A stretch of DNA of 24,361 bases from CAMLHP01 sp035712285 (GTDB taxonomy: Bacteria > Gemmatimonadota > Gemmatimonadetes > Gemmatimonadales > GWC2-71-9), in contig DASTBA010000039.1 in NCBI GenBank assembly GCA_035712285.1, positions 1 through 24,361 on the forward strand. The letters are read 5' to 3'. Below the pieces are notes generated by a model. The model made no database searches. It was not told the origin of the DNA and saw only the letters and a list, made by a program, of their open reading frames with translations. Numbering within the stretch: the first letter of the stretch is position 1; every line of letters starts with the position of its first letter. The translations under genes and the position numbers were made by a program. Of the stretch, positions 13,183 to 19,649 are shown piece after piece.

Positions 13183-15798
13183 ATGACAGCCCTCGCAGAC
13201 CTTCCCCGCTGGACAGCGGGTCTCCGGCGCCGTGTGCTTCCCAACGGGCTCGTGCTCCTCGCCCAGCAGGACCGCTCCGCTCCCGCCGTCGCGGTGGTGA
13301 GTCATGTGCGCGCCGGCTTCTTCGACGAGCCGGATCGCTGGGTGGGGATCTCGCATGTCCTGGAGCACATGTTCTTCAAGGGCACCACCTCCCGCGGCCC
13401 CGGCGCCATCGCGCGCGAGACCAAGGCCCTGGGCGGCTACGTCAACGCCCACACCTCCTACGATCACACCGCCTACTTCGCCGTGCTCCCGCCCGCCGGG
13501 CTGGCGGCCGCGCTCGACATCCAGAGCGATGCGCTCCGGAACTCGGTGATTGACGCCGACGAGCTGGCGCGCGAGCTCCAGGTCATCATCGAGGAAGCGA
13601 AGCGCAAGCTGGACTCGCCGTCCGCAGTGGCGGCCGAGACGCTGCACGCGGTGATGTTCGACCGCCATCGCATCCGGCGCTGGCGGATCGGCACGGCGGA
13701 GCAGCTGGCCACCTACACGCGTGATGACGTACTGGGCTACTACCGGTCGCGCTATGTCCCGTCGCGCGTCATCGTGGCCATCGTGGGCGACGTGGATCCC
13801 GATGCGGCGCTGGATGAGGCGGCCTTGCGCTACGGCGACTGGAGCCCCGCCGAGGGCGGCGCCGACCCCTCGCCGGCGGAGCCGTCACATGCCGGGGTAC
13901 GCACGCGCACCCTTCGGGGTGACGTGGCGCAGCCGGAACTGGTGCTTGGCTGGCGGGGCGTGCCCGCGCGGCATGAGGATGCCATCCCGCTCGAGCTGGC
14001 CGCCGCCCTGCTCGCGGCCGGGCGCGGGTCCTGGCTCTATCAGTCGCTCCGGGAGCCCGGCCTGGCCACCGGAGTCGGGGCCAGCCATTACGCGCCTACC
14101 GAGCTTGGCGTGTTCAGCATCGGCGCCGATCTCGCGGCCGAGCGGATCCCGGCGGCGCTCGAGGCGATCGGCCGGGCACTGCATCGCCTGGCAGATGACG
14201 GACCCTCCGAGGCCGACCTGGATCGTGCCCGCGCGCTGCTCCAGCTCCGCTGGGCGCGGAAGCTGGAGCGCACCGAGGGGCGCGCCATGGCACTGGCCAT
14301 GGCAGAGTCCCTGGGCGATGTCGAGCTGATCGAGCAGGAGTATGCCAGGCTCGCAGACGCCGGCGCGGACGAGGTTCGCGGTGCTGCCCGGCGCCATCTC
14401 GACACCGACACCTTCGGCGCCGTCGCCTACCTGCCGGAGACGGCAGGGCAGGACCTGTCCGCCGACGCGGTGCGGGAGGCGTTCCGGCGGAACGGCCGGC
14501 CAGCGCTGCCTCGTGCGATGGCGGCCTGGACACCCCCGCGCCGTCTGTCATCCGGCGCGGCAAGCCCGGTGCGTGCGCATGGCGTGACCCACCTGGCGCT
14601 CGATGGCGTGGACGTCCTGGTACGGCGCAAGAGCAGCGTGCCGCTCGTCTCGGTCGGCGTGTACTATCCGCGGGTGCGCTTCGATCGCCCCGAGGATGCC
14701 GGGCTTGCCACGCTCACGGTGCGATCGGCGGTGCGCGGCGCGGGCCCGCTCGGGACGGCCGAACTGGCATTCGCGTTCGAGGCGCTGGGCGGCACCGTGG
14801 CTGCCGCGGTCGCCGCCGACTGGTTCGGCTTTGCCACCAGCGTGCTGCCGGAGCATGCACCGCGCGCGGCCGAGCTGCTCCGGCTGGTGCTGGAAGAGCC
14901 GGCATTCGAGGCGGAAGCGGTGGAGAAGGAACGGGCGCTCCTGACCGAGGAGGTGCGCCAGGCCACCGACGACATGTTCCGGTATCCGTTCGAGATGGCA
15001 CTGGGCGCAGCCTTCGGCGACCGGGGATACGGCATCCCGCCGCTGGGAACCGAGGCCACGCTCGCACGGTTCACGGCGCAGGATACGCGTCGCTGGCTCG
15101 AGGCGGCCCGCCTGGCGGCGCGGCCCGCCGTCATCGCGGTGGGCGACGCGGAGGAGTCTCGCCTCGCCGATACGCTCGCGACGGTGATGAGCGGCCTGCC
15201 CGCGGCGTCAGCCCGGGTACGGCTGGCGGCTTCACCGATGCAGTTGAGTCCGGAGCACCGCATCCGGGAGCGGGACCGGGCCCAGACCGCGATCGCCATG
15301 ATCTTTCCCGGCCCCGCCCGCCGGGATGCCTCGCGCCACGCCGCCGATGTCTGGGCGGCGATCGCCAGCGGCCTCGGCGGCCGCCTGTTCGAGGCGCTCC
15401 GGGACCGGAAGTCCCTTGCGTACACGGTGCTCCTCACGAGCTGGCAGCGCTCGCGTGCCGGTGCCATGGGGACCTACATCGCCACCTCGCCCGGGCGGGA
15501 GGAAGAAGCCCGCGCCGCCATGCTGGCCGAGCTCGGACGGTTCCGTCACGAGCCGGTGGGCGCTGATGAACTGAACCGCGCCATTCGCTATCTCGACGGC
15601 CAGGCACAGGTCCAGCGCCAGAGCACGTCGGCCATGGCTGCCGAAATGCTCGACGCCTGGCTGGTCGGCGACGGGCTGGAGGAACTGGACGATCCGGGCG
15701 CGCGCTTCCGCTCCGTCACCGCTGAAGCGGTGCGTGCCGTGGCCCAGACGACGCTCGCGAGCGGAGTGCGGGCGGAAGGGGTGGTGCGGGGGAAGTGA
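13183..15798 (+). CDS. M16-family zinc metallopeptidase, two fused M16 halves
   Basis: An 871-residue insulinase/pitrilysin-type peptidase. The first half carries the inverted zinc motif HVLEH at residues 58-62 and the downstream zinc Glu in VIIEEAKRK (Glu137/138). The second half (about 465-870) is a related domain without the zinc motif, ending with the substrate-binding segment ALRDRKSLAYTV (about residue 740) expected in M16 partner domains. Active and inactive domains are therefore fused in one chain, as in larger M16 enzymes, whereas many bacteria have separate subunits. There is no signal peptide or membrane segment, so a cytoplasmic location is the default, although relatives are often exported. 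The substrate is unknown; M16 enzymes usually degrade unfolded peptides. Confidence 0.93.
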   Translation: MTALADLPRWTAGLRRRVLPNGLVLLAQQDRSAPAVAVVSHVRAGFFDEPDRWVGISHVLEHMFFKGTTSRGPGAIARETKALGGYVNAHTSYDHTAYFAVLPPAGLAAALDIQSDALRNSVIDADELARELQVIIEEAKRKLDSPSAVAAETLHAVMFDRHRIRRWRIGTAEQLATYTRDDVLGYYRSRYVPSRVIVAIVGDVDPDAALDEAALRYGDWSPAEGGADPSPAEPSHAGVRTRTLRGDVAQPELVLGWRGVPARHEDAIPLELAAALLAAGRGSWLYQSLREPGLATGVGASHYAPTELGVFSIGADLAAERIPAALEAIGRALHRLADDGPSEADLDRARALLQLRWARKLERTEGRAMALAMAESLGDVELIEQEYARLADAGADEVRGAARRHLDTDTFGAVAYLPETAGQDLSADAVREAFRRNGRPALPRAMAAWTPPRRLSSGAASPVRAHGVTHLALDGVDVLVRRKSSVPLVSVGVYYPRVRFDRPEDAGLATLTVRSAVRGAGPLGTAELAFAFEALGGTVAAAVAADWFGFATSVLPEHAPRAAELLRLVLEEPAFEAEAVEKERALLTEEVRQATDDMFRYPFEMALGAAFGDRGYGIPPLGTEATLARFTAQDTRRWLEAARLAARPAVIAVGDAEESRLADTLATVMSGLPAASARVRLAASPMQLSPEHRIRERDRAQTAIAMIFPGPARRDASRHAADVWAAIASGLGGRLFEALRDRKSLAYTVLLTSWQRSRAGAMGTYIATSPGREEEARAAMLAELGRFRHEPVGADELNRAIRYLDGQAQVQRQSTSAMAAEMLDAWLVGDGLEELDDPGARFRSVTAEAVRAVAQTTLASGVRAEGVVRGK

Positions 15799-15830
15799 GA
15801 GGCGGGAAGACGGACAGGTTGAGGTGTACG

Positions 15831-16247
15831 ATGACAGACGAGACGAAGGACTGGAAGTCCATGACGCCGGAGGAGTGGCGGTCGCGGCTTACGCCGGAAC
15901 AGTATCGCATCGCGCGGGAGGAAGGCACCGAGCGCGCCTTCACCGGTGCCTACTGGGACAATCACGCCGAGGGCATGTACCGCTGTGCCTGCTGCGGGCA
16001 GCCGCTCTTCGCATCGGACGCCAAGTTCGATTCCGGGACCGGCTGGCCCAGCTTCTCGGCGCCGGCCGACCGGGCGGCGGTCGAGACCAGGCGGGACCAT
16101 CGCCTGATGATGGAACGCACGGAAGTCCATTGCAGCCAGTGCGCCGCGCATCTCGGGCACGTCTTTCCCGATGGCCCCGGCCCGGAGGGGCTTCGCTACT
16201 GCGTCAATTCGGCGTCGCTCCAGTTCGATGAAAGGAAGCAAGGCTGA
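15831..16247 (+). CDS. msrB: Peptide-methionine (R)-S-oxide reductase MsrB
   Basis: A 138-residue zinc-containing MsrB that repairs methionine-R-sulfoxide in proteins. The zinc ligands are Cys52/Cys55 (CACC) and Cys101/Cys104 (CSQC). Cys124 in RYCVNSASLQF is the catalytic thiol, and GTGWPSF is the family signature. ATG 15831 is chosen because GAGGTG lies 4 bases upstream; an in-frame GTG at 15795 overlapping the peptidase stop would add 12 unconserved residues. No signal peptide is present, so it is cytoplasmic. It follows the M16 gene on the same strand and overlaps the DUF2156 gene at its 3' end. Confidence 0.95.
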   Translation: MTDETKDWKSMTPEEWRSRLTPEQYRIAREEGTERAFTGAYWDNHAEGMYRCACCGQPLFASDAKFDSGTGWPSFSAPADRAAVETRRDHRLMMERTEVHCSQCAAHLGHVFPDGPGPEGLRYCVNSASLQFDERKQG

Positions 16248-17308
16248 CGCTGGAGCGCGCCCGCGCACTGGTCCTGGCGCACGGCTGGAACGCGACGGCC
16301 TATCAGATCGTCAATCCGGGCATCCGCCACTGGTTCAGCGAGGCGGATGATGCCGTGGTGGGCTATGTCGAATGGGCCGGCGTTCGTGTGGTTGCCGGTG
16401 CGCCGGTCTCGGCCCTTGAGCGGCTTCCGGACGTCATCGGCGAATTCGAGCACGCCAGCCGCGGGAACGGATTCGCGGTCTGCTATTTCGGGGCGGAATC
16501 GCGCCTCGAGTCGGCCCTGCGCGGATCACCCCGCCATTCAATGGCGCTGCTTGGCGCACAACCAGCCTGGCATCCCGCCGGCTGGCAGGCCCTCTGTGAG
16601 CGGAACGCCGGCATCCGGGCCCAGCTCAACCGCGCGCGCAACAAGGGGGTCGTGGTCACGGAGTGGTCGGCAGCGATGGCGGAAGGCCACCCGGCCCTGC
16701 GGCGTTGCCTCGACGAATGGCTTTCCACGCGCGGCCTTCCACCGCTGCATTTCCTGGTCGAGCCGGAAACGCTGGGGCGACTGGCGGGGCGGCGCCTGTT
16801 CGTGGCGGAGCGGGGCGGCCACGTGATCGCGTTCCTGGTGGCCTCACCGGTTCCGGCGCGCCAGGGGTGGCTGGTGGAGCAGTTCGTGCGCAGCCACGCG
16901 GCGGTGAACGGCACCACCGACCTCATGGTGGACGCCGCCATGCGTGCCTTCGCGCACGGCGGGGCGGAATTCGTGACGCTCGGCCTCGCCCCACTGTCGG
17001 CCCATGGTCCCGATGTACGCTTGCCCGGTGAGCCGCTCTGGCTGCGGTTCGTGCTGGGGTGGGTGCGGCTCCACGGCCGGCGGTTCTACAACTTCGCCGG
17101 TCTCGATCAGTTCAAGGCGCGGCTCCGTCCGGAACGATGGGACCCGGTGTACGCCATTGCCGGCGCCCCGCGCTTCTCGCCCCGGATGCTGTATGCGATT
17201 GCCGGGGCGTTCAGTGGTGGTTCGCCGGTGCTGCTGGTGGCCCGCGGGATCGGCCGGGCCGTGGCGTGGGAGCTTACGGGGAAACCGTGGCGCCGAGGCG
17301 GCGCGTGA
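16244..17308 (+). CDS. DUF2156 (phosphatidylglycerol lysyltransferase C-terminal type) protein
   Basis: A predicted 354-residue stand-alone version of the GNAT-like catalytic domain found at the C-terminus of MprF, which transfers amino acids from aminoacyl-tRNA to phosphatidylglycerol. The frame shows family-like segments: HGWNATAYQIVNPGIRHWF, QLNRARNKGV, FVAERGGHVIAFLVASPVP, WLVEQFVRSHAAVNGTTDLM, AHGGAEFVTLGLAPLS and FYNFAGLDQFKARLRPERWD. The MprF membrane flippase domain is absent. The first conventional start (GTG 16355) would cut off conserved N-terminal sequence. The best start is CTG 16244, in a CTGA overlap with the msrB stop and 7 bases after AAAGGAAG. The true substrate may differ from phosphatidylglycerol. 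Its end overlaps the SpeD-like gene by 35 bases. Confidence 0.8.
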   Translation: MTLERARALVLAHGWNATAYQIVNPGIRHWFSEADDAVVGYVEWAGVRVVAGAPVSALERLPDVIGEFEHASRGNGFAVCYFGAESRLESALRGSPRHSMALLGAQPAWHPAGWQALCERNAGIRAQLNRARNKGVVVTEWSAAMAEGHPALRRCLDEWLSTRGLPPLHFLVEPETLGRLAGRRLFVAERGGHVIAFLVASPVPARQGWLVEQFVRSHAAVNGTTDLMVDAAMRAFAHGGAEFVTLGLAPLSAHGPDVRLPGEPLWLRFVLGWVRLHGRRFYNFAGLDQFKARLRPERWDPVYAIAGAPRFSPRMLYAIAGAFSGGSPVLLVARGIGRAVAWELTGKPWRRGGA

Positions 17309-17585
17309 TCACGTCGAAGCCGCGCTCGACCGCCGCGGCGGTCTGACTGGCCACGTTCACCAGGCAGCGCCCGTCGTCCGGCCAGGTGTGCAGCACGATG
17401 TGGCCGTCGGCACAGAGCAGCGCGGCGGTCCAGCAGCCGGGCCCGGCGCGGACGGCCGGCGGTGCGAGGGGCGTGGCGCCCATGGCGCCTGCCGCAGCCA
17501 CCAGCAGGGCACCCAGCGCATCCGCGTCTCCCAGGCGTGTGGGCGGGAGCGCCTCGAGTTCGGTGAAGTGCTGGGCCCAGGTCAT
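17274..17585 (-). CDS. AdoMet decarboxylase (SpeD) homologue lacking the pyruvoyl serine
   Basis: A 103-residue protein with the fold signature of bacterial SpeD. The N-terminus MTWAQHFTELEAL aligns with the usual start of the family, and GHIVLHTWPDDGRCLVNVAS aligns with the ESHISIHTWPE region. Canonical SpeD is made as a proenzyme cut between Glu and Ser, and the Ser becomes the catalytic pyruvoyl group. Here those positions are Asp60-Gly61, and the catalytic Cys (Thermotoga Cys83) position is Gln81. The HTWP His66 is kept. The protein should not self-process or decarboxylate, so a regulatory or binding role is possible. ATG 17585 fits the family; an in-frame ATG at 17648 would add 21 residues and lies at a normal distance from a promoter at 17673-17701. 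Confidence 0.75.
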   Translation of the reverse strand: MTWAQHFTELEALPPTRLGDADALGALLVAAAGAMGATPLAPPAVRAGPGCWTAALLCADGHIVLHTWPDDGRCLVNVASQTAAAVERGFDVITRRLGATVSP

Positions 17586-17665
17586 GGGCGCCGTCCCGTC
17601 TTGAGGAAGCGTTCCGGGAGCAGGTATCGTTGAGGTGAGTGAACGCATGCCAGACGAGGCTGCCG

Positions 17666-18217
17666 TTGGCGCAAGCTAGTCCGCAGGCTGAGGGGGAGCA
17701 AGAGCGGCGCCTGACGGTGGCGGACGTGCTGAGCGTGCTCCGCCTGCCCATGGCCCTGGCGTTCGTGCTGATTGCGAGCGGCACGGTGCGACTCGTCATC
17801 CTGGCGGCGGCGGCGGCCAGCGACCTCCTCGACGGCCCGATCGCCCGGCGGTTCGGCGCGTCCCGCTTCGGCGCCTTCATCGACCCGCTGGCGGACAAGC
17901 TCTTCATGGCCTGCGCCTTCGGGGTGGTGGCGGTCTCGGGCCGGCTGGAGCCGTTCGAGATCGCGGGGGTGCTGCTGCGGGACATCGTCGCGGCCATCGC
18001 GTTCGTGACGACCATGATCGGCCGCCGTCCGTCGTCCATTCCCGCGCGGCCGGGCGGGAAGGCGGTCACGGTGGCGCAGGTACTGACCCTGGTCGCCTTC
18101 CTGCTCGATTCGAAATACCTGCGGCCGATGGCATGGGCCACCGCCGCCGTGGCGCTCTACGCCATCTGGGACTACCAGCGCGCGGCGCCGCGGGAGCGCC
18201 AGCGCCTCGACCGATGA
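17666..18217 (+). CDS. CDP-alcohol phosphatidyltransferase family protein
   Basis: A 183-residue inner-membrane enzyme with about four to five hydrophobic segments. The CDP-alcohol phosphatidyltransferase motif D-G-x2-A-R-x8-G-x3-D-x3-D is present as DGPIARRFGASRFGAFIDPLAD, quoted here in family form, starting near residue 51. It transfers a phosphatidyl group from CDP-diacylglycerol to an alcohol, most often glycerol-3-phosphate (PgsA) or inositol phosphate; the acceptor cannot be decided here. TTG 17666 is preferred because GAGG lies 6 bases upstream. The longer GTG start at 17639 has its GAGG almost touching it. It is divergent from the SpeD-like gene and followed by the OsmC-like gene after 21 bases. 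Confidence 0.85.
   Translation: MAQASPQAEGEQERRLTVADVLSVLRLPMALAFVLIASGTVRLVILAAAAASDLLDGPIARRFGASRFGAFIDPLADKLFMACAFGVVAVSGRLEPFEIAGVLLRDIVAAIAFVTTMIGRRPSSIPARPGGKAVTVAQVLTLVAFLLDSKYLRPMAWATAAVALYAIWDYQRAAPRERQRLDR
17673..17701 (-). promoter_or_regulatory. Probable promoter for the SpeD-like gene
   Basis: On the minus strand, TTGCTC (17701-17696) and TAGCTT (17678-17673) are separated by 17 bases. Transcription would start near 17666, that is 18 bases before ATG 17648 or 81 bases before ATG 17585. The -10 element matches the TAG(A/C)TTG motif seen upstream of modA and of the gene at 19650. Confidence 0.4.
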
Positions 18218-18238
18218 TCCTTGCACACCGGATGACCA

Positions 18239-18646
18239 ATGAACCTGATCCGTGACGCCGTCCTCGATTGGGAGGGCGATCTCCGTTTTCGCGGCAGCGC
18301 GCCCGGCAAGCCCGCCATCCTGATGGACGGCAATGCCGTCGCGGGGCCGAGCCCGGTCGTGACCCTGCTGCTGGCCGGCGCGTCCTGCGCGGCGAGCGAC
18401 GTGGTCCTCATTCTCGAGAAGATGCGCACGCCGCTCGAATCCCTGCGCGTGCTCGCCCACGGGGTCCGGCGCGAGAAGGAGCCGCGCCGGTTCGAGAAGA
18501 TCCACTATGTCTTCGAGATGAAGGGCGCCGGCGTGGATCGCACGAAGGCCGAGCGCGCCGTCAGCCTGTCGGTGGAGAAATACTGTTCGGTGCTGGCGTC
18601 ACTGGCGCCGGACATCGTCGTGACGCATGAGATCCGGATTCTGTAG
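18239..18646 (+). CDS. OsmC/Ohr-family protein
   Basis: A 135-residue OsmC-like protein. The two family cysteines are Cys50 in LLAGASCAASDVV and Cys116 in EKYCSVLASL, and the central helix holds EKMRTPLESLRV. In characterised OsmC and Ohr proteins the two thiols reduce organic or fatty-acid hydroperoxides using lipoyl or other thiols, and the domain is swapped in a dimer. The length and the PPVV-type N-terminus fit the general OsmC group better than Ohr in the strict sense. It follows the phosphatidyltransferase by 21 bases and is probably cotranscribed with it. Its TAG stop is immediately followed by the CACGAAAG repeat. Confidence 0.9.
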   Translation: MNLIRDAVLDWEGDLRFRGSAPGKPAILMDGNAVAGPSPVVTLLLAGASCAASDVVLILEKMRTPLESLRVLAHGVRREKEPRRFEKIHYVFEMKGAGVDRTKAERAVSLSVEKYCSVLASLAPDIVVTHEIRIL

Positions 18647-18647
18647 A

Positions 18648-18720
18648 CACGAAAACACGAAAGGCACGAAAGCACGAAAGGCGTTTCTTTCGTGGGTTTC
18701 GTGTCTTCGTGCTTTCGTGG
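18648..18720. repeat. CACGAAAG inverted repeat element
   Basis: Four head-to-tail copies of CACGAAA(A/G) at 18648-18681 are followed by inverted copies (TTTCGTG three to four times, 18688-18719), so the whole can fold into one long hairpin. It begins 2 bases after the OsmC-like stop codon and ends near the start of the next gene. The sequence is AT-richer than its surroundings and clearly not ordinary coding DNA. CACGAAAG-type repeats occur in many environmental bacterial genomes, although I know of no assigned function. Confidence 0.85.
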
Positions 18721-19172
18721 TTCTCATTTACATGCTGCTCCCGGGCTGGCCTGGGCCCCTCGCAGCGCAGGCGCCCCGTGAACTGGGGATCGGGGCACTC
18801 ACTCTGATCCGGGACTCCTCGCTGGTGGGTGGCGCCGTGTATGGCGCGCTCCGGATCTCGCCGCGCACCCGCCTCGCCCTTGCCGGGGGCCTGGGAGGCG
18901 GTCCGGGCGGGCTCGGGGGGCGGGCAGAGCTGGCGGGACACTTCCTCCTGAATCCGCTGGACCGGCAAGGCTGGGGCATCTACGGCGGCGGCGGCCTGGC
19001 GGTGGAGCAGCGCGGCAACACGCGGGGGTTCGTCGAACTGCTGCTGGGGGCGGAGTCTCGTCCCGGCTCCAGCCACGGCTGGGTGATCGAGGCGGGGCTC
19101 GGTGGCGGAGTGCGGCTCGCCCTCGGGTGGCGCACCCGGTGGTTCCCGCACCGGGCGCGGCCCGGATCCTGA
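18717..19172 (+). CDS. Small probable outer-membrane or secreted protein
   Basis: A roughly 151-residue protein whose start is uncertain. GTG 18717 gives VVLIYMLLPGWPGPLAAQA, a passable signal peptide cut after AQA. ATG 18732 leaves a very short one. Neither has a good ribosome binding site. The mature part alternates glycine-rich turns with amphipathic strands ending in aromatic or hydrophobic residues (GALTLIRDSSLVGGAVYGAL, RTRLALAGGLGG, AELAGHFLLN, WGIYGGGGLAVEQRG, FVELLLGAES, WVIEAGLGGGVRLALGWR). That pattern suggests an eight-stranded beta-barrel, though this is inferred from pattern only. The frame is open back into the CACGAAAG repeat, so the repeat may supply part of the signal peptide. 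Confidence 0.6.
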   Translation: MVLIYMLLPGWPGPLAAQAPRELGIGALTLIRDSSLVGGAVYGALRISPRTRLALAGGLGGGPGGLGGRAELAGHFLLNPLDRQGWGIYGGGGLAVEQRGNTRGFVELLLGAESRPGSSHGWVIEAGLGGGVRLALGWRTRWFPHRARPGS

Positions 19173-19180
19173 AAATCAAA

Positions 19181-19206
19181 GAGCCCACGGCGATGGCCGT
19201 GGGCTC
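19181..19206 (-). terminator. Rho-independent terminator of the 19251-19517 gene
   Basis: A perfect 11-base stem (GAGCCCACGGC / GCCGTGGGCTC) with loop GATG. Read on the minus strand the stem is followed by TTTGATTTTC, a proper T-rich tail, 45 bases after the stop of the minus-strand gene. On the plus strand there is no T-tract, but the stem could still slow transcription from the gene ending at 19172. Confidence 0.8.
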
Positions 19207-19250
19207 GGGGCGCCGCTACCTGTGCGACGGGCGACGCGCGTTGCGACAGT

Positions 19251-19517
19251 TCAGGCAGACCCGACGGGCTCGGCCCGCCGTACCGGCTGGCAGTACCGCT
19301 CGCCCAGGAGCCGAAGCTGGCCCAGCTCCTCGTCCGTCAGCTCGGTGTACCGATCGGTGAGATACCCCATGGTATCGTCGAACCAGTCCTTCTGGTGCTC
19401 CGGCAGCGCCTCGATGACGCCGCAGCGAAGAATGTGACTGAACAGCTCATCCCGCGCCTGCTCGAAGACCGAGGGGGACGCCGACGGCATCGCACGCCGG
19501 TTCTTCTTCTTGCTCAT
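19251..19517 (-). CDS. Small hypothetical protein with basic N-terminus
   Basis: An 88-residue cytoplasmic protein starting at ATG 19517 behind GGAAGG. It begins MSKKKNRRAMPSASPSVFEQ, a strongly basic tail, followed by an acidic helical body (ARDELFSHILRCGVIEAL, KDWFDDTMGYLTDRYTEL, TDEELGQLRLLGERYCQPV). Two cysteines are spaced far apart and do not make a metal motif. I recognise no family. The gene is a single-gene transcription unit with a good promoter overlapped by a palindrome and a terminator behind it, so it is probably real and regulated. Confidence 0.75.
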   Translation of the reverse strand: MSKKKNRRAMPSASPSVFEQARDELFSHILRCGVIEALPEHQKDWFDDTMGYLTDRYTELTDEELGQLRLLGERYCQPVRRAEPVGSA

Positions 19518-19555
19518 GCACCTTCCTTTCGGGGGTTCCGGGAGTCGTGGCGCGC

Positions 19556-19585
19556 AATATAGCGGGGTTGCACCTTTTGGTGCAA
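19556..19585 (-). promoter_or_regulatory. Promoter of the 19251-19517 gene with overlapping palindrome
   Basis: On the minus strand, TTGCAC (19585-19580) and TATATT (19561-19556) are 18 bases apart, close to sigma-70 consensus. The -35 box lies inside the perfect inverted repeat TTGCACCTTTTGGTGCAA (19568-19585, stems of 7 and a TTTT centre), which is a natural operator position. Predicted transcription starts near 19549, giving a leader of about 32 bases. Confidence 0.65.
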
Positions 19586-19620
19586 TCAGCCATTGCGCGG
19601 CGGCGCCGGGCTGCTTCCGT

Positions 19621-19626
19621 TAGATT
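19621..19626 (+). promoter_or_regulatory. Possible -10 element upstream of the 19650 gene
   Basis: TAGATT in TTAGATTGTGG lies 29 bases before ATG 19650. It matches the TAG(A/C)TTG motif found near 2274 (plus) and 17678 (minus). The nearest TTG-type -35 (TTGCGC, 19593-19598) is 22 bases away, which is longer than normal. Confidence 0.3.
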
Positions 19627-19649
19627 GTGGCCGCACCACGGGCGGACTG

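Noticed and set aside
18648..18720. CRISPR-like array
   Set aside because: The CACGAAAG units are only about 8 bases, contiguous without unique spacers and partly inverted; no cas genes are present.
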